Shown here: positions 33,700 through 46,254 of the stretch, piece by piece
Position numbering within the stretch: position 1 is the stretch's first letter
Layout: every line of letters begins with the position of its first letter
Origin: Eurosta solidaginis
Taxonomy: Eukaryota; Arthropoda; Insecta; Diptera; Tephritidae
Direction of reading: 5' to 3'
DNA: 64,000 nucleotides
NCBI RefSeq assembly: GCF_040869045.1
Contig: NC_090319.1
Span: 65,568,779-65,632,778 of the forward strand
Program-made: the position numbers and the translations under genes
The notes under the pieces: model-generated
Seen by the model: the letters and a program-made list of their open reading frames with translations, nothing else
The model's database searches: none
What the model was told of the DNA's origin: nothing

Positions 33700-35130
33700 A
33701 TGTGTAACATGAATACTAATACAAATATTGAATATTATTGTCCTCAATTTGTATGCATAATGAAAGCTTCCATCGTTAATTACAGGCGCTCACTATTTTT
33801 AGAAGCATAAAAAAGCAAAAATAATTAAACGTTTTGTGTCTAGCTTTTGTGATGTATGTATGTATGTAATGAAGTTATATTATATTAAGATAAATAAGTC
33901 TTCTGACAATGAGAGTGATGATCGTGGGTGTATGTAAAATGGTTACAAGTAATACTACCTTTCCATCCAAACTGACTCGTAATAATAAATGTTTAATCTG
34001 TTAAATACAACTTTATGTTAACTCAGATAAAACGATAATATCTCAAGTTAAAAGAAAATGCTGCACATCTAAATGTGATGATAAAAAAAAAAAACGTTCC
34101 TTTCCTAAATCTTTTGTTAAACCATTATACAAACAAGACATCAAGTTATCTTATTTCAATACGTATTATTGATGACATCACTAAAAATATAAAATGTTAT
34201 TAAATTTTTTTTAAAATTAAAGTAATATTAAGTATGTTTTAATTGTGTAAACTTCTTCTCCAGTACATAAATAATTACATTTATCAATTATGTATACAAG
34301 AAATTTCACAACAACAAATATTCTAACTCAAAATATAAACAATAACCTCGTTTTCAATTCTAAAACAACAAGAAAAATATGCAGAAAAAAGAAATAACTT
34401 AAAATTTTTTAAATTAAACTAATTACTAGAATCAATTTTAAAAATCACAAGAGATTTCTTACAATAATTTATGAAATTATTAAAATCATATTTAAAACTC
34501 AATATTAAAATCATTACCATGACACGAATAAATAACAATTTCATATCACCCTCAAACAAATAAAGGAATCAAGTTTTCATTCCACATCAACAACTTGGAC
34601 ATACATTATGCTAAGTACAATTATATATTGAATATATATTCTGCATAATACAAGTTTTTAATTTTTGAATGATTGTGCACACAAAGTTGCCATCTACTAT
34701 CATTCAACCTCATTCTAAGTTCTTCAAACGTATCATTATAATTGACAATATTTCACAAAAAGCTATTAAGATATTTTAAACCTTTAACAATATAGCAATA
34801 ACAAAACCAAATATTAGTATACATATAAATATTAATACAATAAATAAATAATAACAACACTTACCATTTAAAAAATAAAATGAGCTATTAAGTGCATCGA
34901 ATCATCAAAAGATTTAGTACTTACATCAATACCAACGTAAACTTAACACAATTATATAGACACTTTCTGACAATTAAAAACAAAAAAATTACAATATATT
35001 TACAACACTAAATTCAAAAATTTTTCAAACCGCAACACAAAATTCTTACAGTAATAAATGTACACCGCAAATTAACACTAAAAAAAATAAAACCGTTTAA
35101 TAAATTTTTCGTTTCTCTGAAGGGGGAGTA
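33700..35130 (+). other. Non-coding interior of the LTR element
   Basis: The sequence is very AT-rich with many stops in all frames. No enzyme motif was seen. Confidence 0.5.
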
Positions 35131-35314
35131 TATGTAGAGTTATCTACTTGTAACAAACATACTTGTTATATTTTAAATTTATTCTTATTATATTATTTAC
35201 TTTTTATTATTAAAAAATAAAATATTTTAAGTCATCAAAAATATATTTTAAAAAAATAAAGTTTAAAATATATTAATCAAAATTAAATAGAAAATTATTA
35301 TTTTCTATACAGAC

Positions 35315-35757
35315 ATATGACTGTTTTGAATAGTGAGACTATATTCAATATCAAATTATAGATATACATAACTGCAAGTGTTGGTACCTCTCGAGCTTGT
35401 AACACTTAGCTTAGTAACTTGATTGATCTTTCACTTATGAGCAAAACTGAGGTACCGAAGTTTGTAAGTAGATTTAAGCTTTAAAGTAGGAATGACACAC
35501 AAATCTGCCTAACGGCTCCAAAGGGACTGAGATGTGAAGGTCACAATCTACTCGCACTACCCGTATATGTCTACGCCATTTAAACATTTTTTTTCGACAG
35601 CCAAACAATAAAACCTCATCGGAATTATAAATCAAGGCCGAGTTTCGTAAGCTAGAAACCGAGGTTCGAGGTCTATATGAATGGTCGGCAGTAAAAACGG
35701 GATGTATTTAATAAAAGCGAAGCTTTTGAACATATCCGTAAAAGTTCGGTAAAAGAA
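35315..35757. other. Intergenic spacer, nothing recognised
   Basis: This lies between the LTR element and the next family-1 copy. No terminal repeats or frames are supported. Confidence 0.4.
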
Positions 35758-38727
35758 ACAAGTAAGGAAGGTTAAGTTCTGGTGTAGCCGAACATTACAT
35801 ACTCAGTTGAGAGCTATGGTGACAACATAAGGGAAAATAACCATGTAGGAAAATGAACCGAGGGAAACCCTGGAATGTGTTTGTATGATATGTGTATCAA
35901 ATGAAAGGTATTACAGTGTATTTTATGAAGGAGTGGGCCATAGTTCTATAGGTGGACGCCATTTAGGGATATCGCCATAAAGGTGGATCAGGGTTGACTC
36001 TAGAATTTGTTTGTACAATATGGGTATCAAATGAAAGGTGTTAAAGAGTATTTTATCAGGGAGTGGGCCATAGTTCTATAGGTGGACGCCATTTAGGGAT
36101 ATAGCCATAAAGGTGGATCAGGGTTGACTCTAGAATGCGTTTGTACGATATGGGTATCAAATGAAAGGTGTTAATGATTATTTTAAAAGGGAGTAATCCT
36201 TAGTTCCATAGGTGGACGCCGTTTCAAGATATCGCCACAAAGGTGGACCAGGGGTGACCCTAGAATTTGTTTGTATAATATGGGTATCAAAAGAAAGGTG
36301 TTAATGAGTATTTTAAAAGGGAGTAATCCTTAGTTCCATAGGTGGACGCCGTTTCGAGATATCGCCATAAAGGTGGACCAGGGGTGACCTTAGAATTTGT
36401 TTGTATAATATGGGTATCAAAAGAAAGGTGTGAATGAGTATTTTAAAAAGGAGTAATCCTTAGTTCCATAGGTGGACGCCGTTTCGAGATATCGCCACAA
36501 AGGTGGACCAGGGGTGACCCTAGAATTTGTTTGTATAATATGGGTATCAAAAGAAAGGTGTCAATGAGTATTTTAAAAGGGAGTGATGCTTAGTTCCACA
36601 GGTGGACGCCGTTTCGAGATATCGCCATAAAGGTGGACCAGGTGTGACCCTAGAATGCGTTTGTACAATATGGGTATCAAATGGAAGGTTTTAGTGAGTA
36701 TTTTTAAAAGGGAGTGGGCCTTCGTTCTATAGGTGTTCGCCTTTTCGAGATATCGCTATAAAGGTGGACGAGGGGTGACTTTAGAATATGTTTGTACGAT
36801 ATGGGTATCAAATGAAAGGTGTAAATGAGTATTTTAAAAGGGCGTGGGGCTTAGTTCTATAGGTGGACGCCTTTTCGAGATATCGCCTTAAAGGTGGACC
36901 AGGGGTGACTCTAGAATGAGTTTGTACGATATGGGTATCAAATTAAAGGTATTAATGAGAGTTTTAAAAGTGAGTGGTGGTAGTTGTATATGTGAAGGCG
37001 TTTTCCAGATATCGACCAAAATGTGGACCAGCGTCACCCAGAACATCATCTGTTGGATACCGCTAATTTATTTATATATGTAATACCTGCTAAGATTTTA
37101 AGGGTTTTTTATTTCGCCCTGCAGAACTTTTTCATTTTCTTCTACCTAATATGGTAGGTGTCACAACCATTTTATAAAGTTTTTTCTAAAGTTATATTTC
37201 GCGTCAATAAAACAATCCAATTACCTTACCATGTTTCATCCCTTTTTTCGTATTTGGTATAGAATTATGGTATTTTTTTCATGTTTCGTAATTTTCGATA
37301 TCGAAAAAGTGGGCGTGGTCATAGTCGGATTTCGTTCATTTTTCATACCAAGATAAAGTGAGTTCAAGTAAGCACGTGAACTAAGTTCATTAAAGATATG
37401 TCGATTTTTGCTCAAGTTATCGTGTTAACGGCCATGCGGAAAGACAGACGGACGACCGTGTATAAAAACTGGGCGTGGCATCAACCGATTTCGCCCATTT
37501 TCACAGAAAACAGTTAGCGTCATAAAATCTATGCCCCTACCAAATTTCAAAAGGATTGGTTAATTTTTGTTCGACTTATAGCGTTGAAAGTATCCTAGAC
37601 AAATTAGATGAAAAAGGGCGGAGCCACGCCCATTTTGAAATTTTCTTTTATTTTTGTATTTTGTTGCACCATATCGTTACTGGAGTTGAATGTTGACATA
37701 ATTTACTTATATACTGTAAAGATATTAACTTTTCTTTTAAAATTTGAATTAAAAAAAAATTTTTTTTAAAAAGTGGGCGTGGTCGTTCTCCGATTTTGCT
37801 AATTTTTATTAAGCAGACATATAGTAATAAGTGTAATGTTCCTGCCAAATTTCATCATGATATCTTCAACGACTGCCAAATTACAGCTTGCAAAAGTTTT
37901 AAATTACCTTCTTTTAAAAGTGGGCGGTGCCACGCCCATTGTCCAAAATTTTACTAGTTTTCTATTCTGCGGCATAAGCTAAACTCATCTACCAAGTTTC
38001 GTCGCTTTACCTGTCTTTAGTAATGACTTATCGCACTTTTTCGGTTTTTCGAAATTTTCGATATCGAAAAAGTGGGCTTGGTTATAGTCCGATATCGTTC
38101 ATTTTAAATAGCGATCTGAGATGAGTGCTCAGGAACCTACATACCAAATTTCATCAAGATACCTCAAAATTTACTCAAGTTATCGTGTTAACGGACGGAC
38201 GGACGGACGGGCATGGCTCAATCAAATTTTTTTTCGATCCTTATTATTTTGATATATGGAAGTCTATATCTATCTCGATTCCTTTATACCTGTACAACCA
38301 ACCGTTATCCAATCAAACTTAATATACTCTGTGAGCTCTGCTCATACATACATACATGTAAGGCGCGATAACCTCCGAAGAGATCTAAGGCCGAGCTTCT
38401 CTTCCAATTTGCGTTGTGCTCCTCTTGATTTTCCCTACAAATTGGCCGGACAGGACCTACATGTTTTATGCCGACTCCGAACGGCATCTGCAAGGCAGAT
38501 GAGTTTTCACTGAGAGCTTTTCATGGCAGAAATACACTCGGAGCGCTTGCCAGTCACTGCCGAGTGGCGACCCCGCTTAGAAAAATTTTCTTCTAATTGA
38601 AAAACCTTATTTCTAAAATTTTGATGATGCTTTGCCCGGGAGTTGAACCCAGGGCATACGGTGTGATAGGCGGAGCACGCTACCATCACACCACGGTGGC
38701 TGAGCTCTGCTCAACTGAGTATAAAAA
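35758..38727 (+). mobile_element. Family-1 repeat, complete copy with SINE inside
   Basis: It starts ACAAGTAAGGAAGG with a slightly altered hairpin (TTCTGGTGTAGCCGAA). It carries about nine 130-bp units (35880-37030) more diverged from one another than those at 17591, a body with the (GACG)n tract, and the CTCAACTGAGTATAAAA end. A SINE interrupts the last 20 bp. Confidence 0.85.
38345..38700 (-). mobile_element. tRNA-derived SINE with 13-bp target duplication
   Basis: TGAGCTCTGCTCA flanks it at 38332-38344 and 38701-38713. On the minus strand the head TGGTGTGATGGTAGCGTG (A box) and GGGTTCAACTCC (B box) mark a tRNA origin. The 3' end is a short (TACA)n-like tail. It is 356 bp long and the best-preserved SINE here. 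Confidence 0.9.
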
Positions 38728-38898
38728 GGGCGGCAAAAATGGGACTTTTGGGGTTTTCCATTAAAATGGGGGCACTACGATTCATACAATAAAGAAAAGA
38801 CATACCAGATCATTCAATTAAAGATGAATACATCATGTTATTCAGGAAAGGGGGAATGCCACTACTTCGAGATTGCTTAGTGAACATGACTTCCAAGA

Positions 38899-40600
38899 TT
38901 ATTATACTCAGCTGAGCAGAGCTCACAGAGTATATTAACTTTGTTCGCATAACGGTAATCCATAACGGCATAAACTAATCGAGATAGATATAGACTTCTA
39001 TATATCAAAATGATCTGGGTGAAAAAAGATATTCATTTAGCCATGTCCGTCCATCCGTCCGTCCGTCTGTAAACACGATAACTTGAGTAAATTTTGAGGT
39101 ATCTTGATTAAATTTGGTATGTAGGTTCCTGGGTGCTCATCTCCGATCGCTATTTAAAATGAACGAAATCGGACCACAACCACGTCCACTTTTTCGATAT
39201 CGAAAATTTCGAAAAACCGAAAAAGAGCGATAATTCATTACCAAAGACGGATAAAGCGATGAAACTTTGTATGTGCGTTGACCTTATGATGCAAAATAGA
39301 AAATTAGTAAATTTTTGGACAATGGGCGTGGCACCGCCTACTTTTAAAAGAAGGTAGTTTAAAAGTTTTGCAAGCTGTAATTTCGCAGTCGTTGAAGATA
39401 TCATGATGAAATTTGGCAGGCACGTTACTCCTATTACTGTATGTGTGCTAAATAAAAATTAGTAAAATCGGATAACGAACACGCCCACTTTAAAAAAAAA
39501 ATTGTTTAAAGTCAAATTTTAACAAAAAATTTAAAATCTTTACAGTATATAAGTAAATTATGCCAACATTCAACTCCAGTAATGATATGGTGCAACAAAA
39601 TGCAAAAATAAAAGAAAATTTCAAAGTGGGCGTGGCTCTGCCCTTTTTCATTTAATTCGTCTAGAATACTTTTAAGGCCATAAGTCGAACAAAAATTTAC
39701 CAATCCTTTTGAAATTTGGTAGGTGCATAAATTCTATGACGATAACTGTTTTCTGTGAAAATGGGCAAAATCAGTTGAAGCCACGCCCAGTTTTTATGCA
39801 CAGTCGACCATCTGTCCTTCCGCTGGCTGCTAACACGATAACTTGAGCAAAAATCGATATATCTTTACTAAACTTAGTTCACGTACTTACCTGAACACAC
39901 TTTATCTTGGTATAAAAAATGGCCGAAATCCGACGATGACCACGCCCACTTTTCGATATCGAAAATTACGAAAAATGAAAAAATGCCATAATTCTATACT
40001 AAATGTGAAAAAAGTAATGAAACCTTGTAACTGGATTGGTTTATTGACGCAAAATATAACTTTAGAAAAAACTTTGTAAAATGGGTGTGACACCTACCAT
40101 ATTAAGTAGAAGAAAATGAAAAACTTTTGCAGGGCGAAATCAAAAGCCCTTGGAATGTTGGCAGCAATACAGTTCGTGGTATGACATATATAAATAAATT
40201 AGCAGTACCCGACAGATGATGTTCGGGGTCACCATGGTCCACATTTTGGTCGATAACTCGAAAACGCCTTCACATATACAACTACCACCACTTCTTTTTA
40301 AAACCCTCATTTAATACCTTTAATCTGATACCTATATCGTACAAACACATTATAGACTCACCCCTGTTCCACCTTTATGGCGATATCCTGAAATTGCGTC
40401 CACCTATAGAACTAAGGCCCACTCCCTTTTAAAATACTCTTTAATACTATTCATTTGAAACCTATGTCATACAAACACATTCCAGGGTTACCCTAGGTTC
40501 ATTTTGCTAAATGGTGATTTTCCCTTATTTTGTCTCCAAAGCTCTCAGCTGAGTATGTAATGTTCGGTTACACCCGAACTTAGCATCCCTTGCTTGTTTT
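38899..40600 (-). mobile_element. Family-1 repeat, complete copy with short array
   Basis: It is inverted relative to its neighbour, so ends face each other across about 170 bp. It has the TATACTCAGCTGAGCAGAGC end (38902), the (GTCC)n tract, the full body, about two 130-bp units (40240-40480), and the hairpin plus CTTGCTTGTT end near 40598. Confidence 0.8.
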
Positions 40601-41130
40601 AAGATTCATTTGGATGCAATTTTGGGCAATTTTAGGATAACTTTGGCATTTTTTTGGAAGCATTTCGAGACTATTTCGGGGACAATTTCAGAATCACTTC
40701 CGGATTTTTTTAGAATCATTTCGAGAATTTTTCCAAGCACTTTTAGGACTTTATAAGATAACTTTGGGATTATTTTCAAAATCGTTTCGAAACTATTTCG
40801 TGACAACAAATTTTGTTCTGTCAATATGAAGCTACGTAAGTGCCATTTTGACCATGCGTAACGGATTGACGGACTCAGACCAAATTTTGAAGGGGATGGA
40901 AATGTATCGCACATTCATGGAACTTTTTGGACTAATTCGTGAATATTTCGAGAAGACTTGAGGAGCTCTTTGCGATTATACTTCAGGTTCACTTTGGAAC
41001 TATTTCCATGCAGATTTGGGGCAATTTTAAGACCACTTCTGGATAAGTTTCGGAATCATTTAGACACTATTTTGGGACCCATTTGGAACAATTTCAGAAT
41101 CCCTTCGGGATTATTATAGTAGGCATTTGT
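40601..41130. repeat. Degenerate minisatellite of TTTCGGGA-type units
   Basis: Loosely repeated 20-30-bp units built from TTTTGGGA, ATCATTTCGAGAA and CTATTTCGGGACAATTT run through most of the stretch, broken at about 40800-40910 by non-repetitive sequence. The longest frame over it (minus strand, 40606-40914) only reflects the repeat. Confidence 0.55.
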
Positions 41131-41137
41131 GCTTCGC

Positions 41138-41419
41138 ACACAGAGTATATTAACTTTGACTGGATAACGGTTGGTTGTACAGGTATAAAGGAATCGAGAT
41201 AGATATAGACTTCCATATATCAAAATCATCAGTGTCGAATAAAAAAATTTTATTGAGCCATGACCGTCCGTCCGTTCGTCTGTCCGTTAACACCATAACT
41301 TGAGTAAATATTGAGATATCTTCACCAAATTTGGGACACGAGCTAATCTGGGCCTAGAATAGATTGGTATAGAAAATGAGCGAAATAGGATGATAACCAC
41401 GCCCACATTTTATATATAT
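41138..41419 (-). mobile_element. Family-1/3 related repeat, fragment
   Basis: It holds the GAGTATATTAACTTTGACTGG end, the (GTCC)n tract and CACGCCCAC, then stops at the left arm of the foldback element. Confidence 0.7.
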
Positions 41420-43075
41420 AGGTCATTCCATTTCAAGACACCCGGTCCGCGCAGGACATGATTTTTGATTTTTGATTGAAATTTTAATATGTTGTTCTTT
41501 GGGCAAAATAATGAAACACGTGTTTTTTTTTTTTGCCTCAAAAAATTTTTTTTCGTTTTTATCCGCAATTGAATTCGATAAAATGCAATTGATATTTTAT
41601 TCCCCTATTTTTTCAACTGTCAATAACTTTGTCAAAAATTTACCGATTCTCACGATTTTTTCTTTGAAATTTGCGTTATTACTTTTACATTTATATAAAT
41701 TTATAAACAATAGCATATAGTTAAAAAAAAATGTTGAGTAGTTAGTAAAAATTTATGACTTTTTTTTTCTGTTTAAACTTTTTCTATATTGAGTGACCGG
41801 TTCATATTTAAACTTGGTCAAATGCCTATTATCCAAAAGTCGTTGTTTTCGAAATATCAATTTTTGAATATTAAACATTCCCCTGCCCCCCATTTATTGA
41901 TGCAATGCATTACAGGATACAATAACTTTGTCAAAAATTAAAAATTGCATATAGTTAAAAAAAATATTTTTTAGTATTTAGTAAAAATTTATGACTTTTT
42001 TCAAAAATTAATTTCTCAAAAAAGGTTATTTTTTTTTTTGTTTAAACTTTTTCTATATTGAGTGAACAGTTCATATTTAAACTTGGTCAAATGCCTATTA
42101 TCCAAAAGTCGTTGTTTTCGAAATATCAATTTTTGAATATTAAACATTCCCCTGCCCCCCATTTATTGATGCAATGCATTACAGGATACAATAACTTTGT
42201 CAAAAATTAAAAATTGCATATAGTTAAAAAAAATATTTTTTAGTATTTAGTAATAATTTATGACTTTTTTCAAAACTTAATATTTCAAATAACGGTTGTT
42301 CTTTTTTGTTTAAACTTTTCCTATATCGAGTGAGCAGTTTATATTTCAGCTTGGGCAAATATCCATAAGCCAAAACTCGTTGTTTTGGAAATATGAATTT
42401 TTGATTATTAAACTTTTTTCGCCATATGTTGATGCAATACATATCAGCATACAAGGCGATCAATGTCAAATGCAAAAATTTATTAAAATATCACATTTAT
42501 TATTGAACACATTCACTTGTTGTTATTTTTCAGAATTAGAGTGATTTTGTAACAGGACATGGCTCCTGTGACGGTATTGGAGGTTTAGTGAAATATTTTG
42601 TCATATTCTGAAAAATAATAACAAATGAATGTTTTCAATAATAAATGTATTATTTTAATTAATTGTAAGCATTATGAGTTCACTCAATATAGAAAAAGTT
42701 TAAACAAAAAAAATAAGCTTTTTTGAGAAATTAATTTTTGAAAAAAGTCATAAATTTTTACTAAATACTAAAAAAAAAAATGTTAACTATATGCTATTGT
42801 TTATAAATTTATAGAAAAGTAAAAGTCATAGCGGACATTTTAAAGAAAAAATCGTGAGAATCGGTCAATTTTTGACAAAGTTATTGACAGTTGAAAAAAT
42901 AGGTGAATAAAATATCAATTGCCGTTTATCGAATTCAATTGCCGATAAATCCGAAAAAACATTTTTTGATGCAAAAAAACACTTGTTTCATTATTTTGAC
43001 CAAAGAACAACAAACTAAAATTTCATCGAAATCAAAAATCATGTCCTGCGCGGGCCGGGTGTCTTGAAATGGAAT
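41420..43075. mobile_element. Foldback element with ~350-400-bp inverted arms
   Basis: The left arm starts GGTCATTCCATTTCAAGACA and the right arm ends TGTCTTGAAATGGAATGCGCC. The arms match inward through CGCGCAGGACATGATTTTTG, GTTGTTCTTTGG and CAATAACTTTGTCAAAAATT to at least 41750/42740. Between them a ~268-bp unit (TTTAAACTTTTTCTATAT... starting at 41772, 42041 and 42309) is repeated three times in tandem. No transposase was found. Confidence 0.85.
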
Positions 43076-43150
43076 GCGCCTTCTTCATTTGTTCTTTTTG
43101 TTTATAGATGAAATATTTATTTCTATGACTGAGTAAATAAAACATGTTAA

Positions 43151-43672
43151 GGCCGCGGCACAATGACATTTTTCATATAGATGCGTTTAACACAACTTAT
43201 GCATTCCAGTAATATTACACCACAATCAACCAAGATGTTGCGTTTATAAATATGAAGGCACTTCAGACTTGGCAATTACGGTTTATTTCGCCTTGCCCAT
43301 TCACATCAAAATTTCGTGAAGCACTGTTATAAACATTCTCCCTATACAACAAAAATATTTCCTAACATATTTGGTGTCGTATTCATTTGTTATATAGCAG
43401 TTTTTAATTGAGAAAAATGTTAGAAAAGTTACCAACGAGTGGGAAAAACGATTTCACTTGCAAAGTGTGCCAGCACCCTTAGCCAAAGCAAATGTCAAAT
43501 TCTTCTTCTTATTCTTTGCTAGCAACAAAAGTTGCAAGTTGGCTAATTTTTCATGTCAGATGGCGCCAGTGTCGCTCAATCTGCCGTCCTCCATAAAAAT
43601 ACGTGCAATCTACTCATAATGCATAAGACTGAGTTAAACGCATCTTTATGAAAAACTGCTTATGTGACGTGG
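43151..43672. mobile_element. MITE with ~50-bp imperfect inverted ends
   Basis: TTTTTCATATAGATGCGTTTAA at left is the inverse of TTAAACGCATCTTTATGAAAAA at right, continuing with ACTTATGCATT and AATGCATAAGACT. The outermost 20 bp match poorly. Confidence 0.6.
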
Positions 43673-43725
43673 TTTTTAGTAGATAGTTCTCCTAGTTGTG
43701 TATTTAGTTGAGTGTATTCATATTA

Positions 43726-44590
43726 AATGTAGGAATGATGTAAACACCTTAAAGATATATTTACACAAGAATTCTGTTAAACAGCATTTCAGCCATGCAA
43801 ACATTGTTATTCCATATGGCGTCGCAGAGTCAAAGTTTACTAATTGTAGTGGTGGTAGAGCGCTCCTCCTGCCACACCGAAGATAATGGGTTCAATGCCA
43901 GGGCAAAGCAACATGAAAATATATGGAAAAAGTGTTTTCAATTAGAAAAAAATGTGTTTCCGAGCGGGGTCTCAGTGAAAACTAATCTGCCTTGCATATG
44001 CTGTTCGAAGTCGGTGTAAATCATGTAGCTTCCGTCCCGCCAATTTGTAGAAAAAAAAATTAAAAGTAGAACGACCCAATAGGAAGAGAAGCTCGGCCCA
44101 AAATCTCTTCGGAGGTTAGCGCGCCTTGTGTTTATTTATTTTATGTGCCTTTTGTGATATGGCTTATCACATCAAATGATACCGAAAAATTAATTATTGA
44201 GCTAAAGTGTCAAGACTAAAAAAATAAATAGTCTATTGAGCACACGAGCTGTGAACGTCTTAATTTCGTACTTTATTCAGCGTTTAACTGACTAAGGCAT
44301 GATGTTGGTTTGTGCTAGACAGAGGGTATTGCCAGACGGTGCAATATCTGTAGTTAACTAGCTGAATCGGTACTTAATGTAGTGTTAGCTATCAAATTTC
44401 AATCTGGAACTAACTCTGTTATTTTTTGTAATTTTTTTTTAATAAAAATTTTGTTTCATAAATTTATTTTTTATACTTATATATTTGACTCTGAGTAGTT
44501 CATTTAGTTTAGACATTTTTTTCTTTTCAATTTTGTTTACATATTTTTCATAAATTTCTTTATGTCTTCGTTTCGTTTTAGTTTTTAATT
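43726..44590 (+). repeat. Composite dispersed repeat, copy 2 (carries a SINE)
   Basis: Same unit as 10207-11090, including sequence on both sides of the SINE. It keeps two short segments that copy 1 has lost. Confidence 0.75.
43843..44130 (+). mobile_element. tRNA-derived SINE, copy 3, with internal deletion
   Basis: Head and tail match copy 1, but about 70 bp between CGAGCGGGG and CTCAGTGAAAAC is missing. Confidence 0.75.
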
Positions 44591-44689
44591 GGCTTTTTTA
44601 GTTTAAGTTTTTCTGTTTTTAAACAGTTTTATATTTAGCTTGACTTGACAGGCTGGCAGGTTGGCACGAATTTTGAAACTTGGAACATA

Positions 44690-45400
44690 GACGACGACAA
44701 TGCAATAATGAGAAAAAAACTCCAATAGGTGGCGCATGGATCGAAATATTTCTAAAAATCGCATTTGTGGTCCGATTTGGCTCATATTTGGAACATATAA
44801 TACTTACAAGAATAGAAAGCGACCTATGAAAAAAATCGCCGCTAGGTGGTGCAAGGATCGATATATTCACAAAAATCGTCTTTGTGGTCCGATTTGGCTC
44901 ATATTTGGAACACATAATACTTACAAGAATAGAAAGCGACCTATGAAAAAATCGCCGCTAGGTGACGCAAGGATCGATATATTCACAAAAATCGTACTTG
45001 TGGTCGGATTTGGCTCATATTTGGAACACATAATACATACAAGTATAGAAGCTAGGTGGCGCAAGGATCGAGATATTCACAAAAATCGTGAGTGTGGTGC
45101 GATTTGACTCATATTTGGAACACATAGTACATACAAGCATAGAAAGCGACCTATGAAAAAAGCGCCGCTAGGTGGTGCAAGGATCGATATATTCACAAAC
45201 ATCGTATTTGTAGTCCGATTTGGCTCATATTTGGAACACATAATACATACAAGTATAGAAGCTAGGTGGCGCAAGGATCGAGATATTCACAAAAATCGTG
45301 AGTGTGGTGCGATTTGACTCATATTTAGAACACATAATACATACAAGAATGGAAAGCGACCTATGATGTCCGATTTGGCTCATATTTGGAACAAATATTA
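44690..45400 (+). repeat. Tandem array of ~117-bp and ~94-bp units
   Basis: GATTTGGCTCATATTTGGAAC recurs about seven times (near 44776, 44893, 45009, 45103, 45218, 45313 and 45373). Full units carry CGCCGCTAGGTGGCGCAAGG; shorter ones lack the AAAGCGACCTATGAAAAA segment. The order 117-117-94-117-94-60 suggests deletion or unequal exchange. Confidence 0.85.
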
Positions 45401-46254
45401 CATACAGTCCGGTAGAAATGACATCAAAATATATTAGAGTTGGAGGAGTGACAAGCATACGTGGCGCAGGGTCGAGTAAAGTCTTTAGAAGCATTATGTA
45501 TTGAGGACTTTGATTGTAACAAATTCTCAGGAAAGAGTCCTTGTAATAATGAGTCACTAAATGGACTAAATAGAATGAGAAATAATAGGCAATTAAATAA
45601 AGGCGTTGGACGCGTCAAATTTCTATTGACCAACTGAACCTTAATAAGGTTATGCTACGCCTCGTATTTTTAGAAATTTCACGCGCCCAACGCTTTATTA
45701 TCAACGCCCTAGATTGATGAGCAGTGTGATAACTAGTACCTAGGACTTACCTACTTATTTTCTAGCTTTTAGTATTATTATTACTTCATGTAAGTATTGT
45801 TTTATATAAAACCGTTTAACTTAAAAACATTTTTTTATTACTTTATTTTTTTTTTCGCTTAAAATTTTCTTACGATACATTTTTTTTTTGTTTTGTTCTT
45901 TCTTAATTTGTGTAGCCTTTTTTATTTGTTTAGTTTTATTTTTTTTTCGCATTTTTTGTTGTATTATTTTTTAACTTTTTTATTACATTATTTTTTTCGC
46001 AAATGTGATTTTTTTGGATTAAGATATATTTGTCTTAATTTTTTATTTCATATTATATTACTTTTCATTTATATTTTTGTTTTGTTTTCATAAACTTGTT
46101 TCTTTGTATTCTTGGATTTTTGTAAGTTGGCGCCAAAACTTTTCAATACAAAGTTGATTTATTGTTTAAATTTTTTTATTAATATTTTATTTAATTTGCA
46201 GGGTTTTTTTAATAAGTTTTTAAAAATTTGTTGTGTTTATTTTAAATTCTTTTT
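45401..46254. other. Spacer: hairpin, then T-rich tract
   Basis: A 28-bp-armed hairpin lies at 45597-45699. From 45820 the plus strand is strongly T-rich (TTTATTT, TTTTTTCGC) with no plausible gene; the frame at 45893 is low complexity. Confidence 0.5.
45597..45699. repeat. Hairpin with 28-bp arms
   Basis: AATAAAGGCGTTGGACGCGT (45597 on) pairs with ACGCGCCCAACGCTTTATT (to 45699). The arms continue through AAATTTCT/AGAAATTT. The loop is about 48 bp. It may be a minimal foldback element. Confidence 0.7.

Larger units (their letters stand above)
33003..35309 (+). mobile_element. Small LTR retrotransposon, non-autonomous
   Basis: Two 177-178-bp direct repeats (33003-33180 and 35133-35309), both TGTAGAG...TTCTATA, flank 1.95 kb. 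After the first comes TTGGCGATTC, a primer-binding-site-like TGGCGA as in tRNA-Arg-primed elements. Before the second is a purine tract GAAGGGGGAG. The flanks CAGAT and CAGAC look like a 5-bp duplication with one change. No protease, RT or integrase is seen, so it would need helper enzymes. Confidence 0.75.

Noticed and set aside
44736..45107. 123-codon repetitive frame
   Set aside because: Arises from the ~117-bp array, whose length is a multiple of three; no start or composition typical of a protein.
45893..46093. Phenylalanine-rich 66-codon frame
   Set aside because: Product of a T-rich low-complexity tract.
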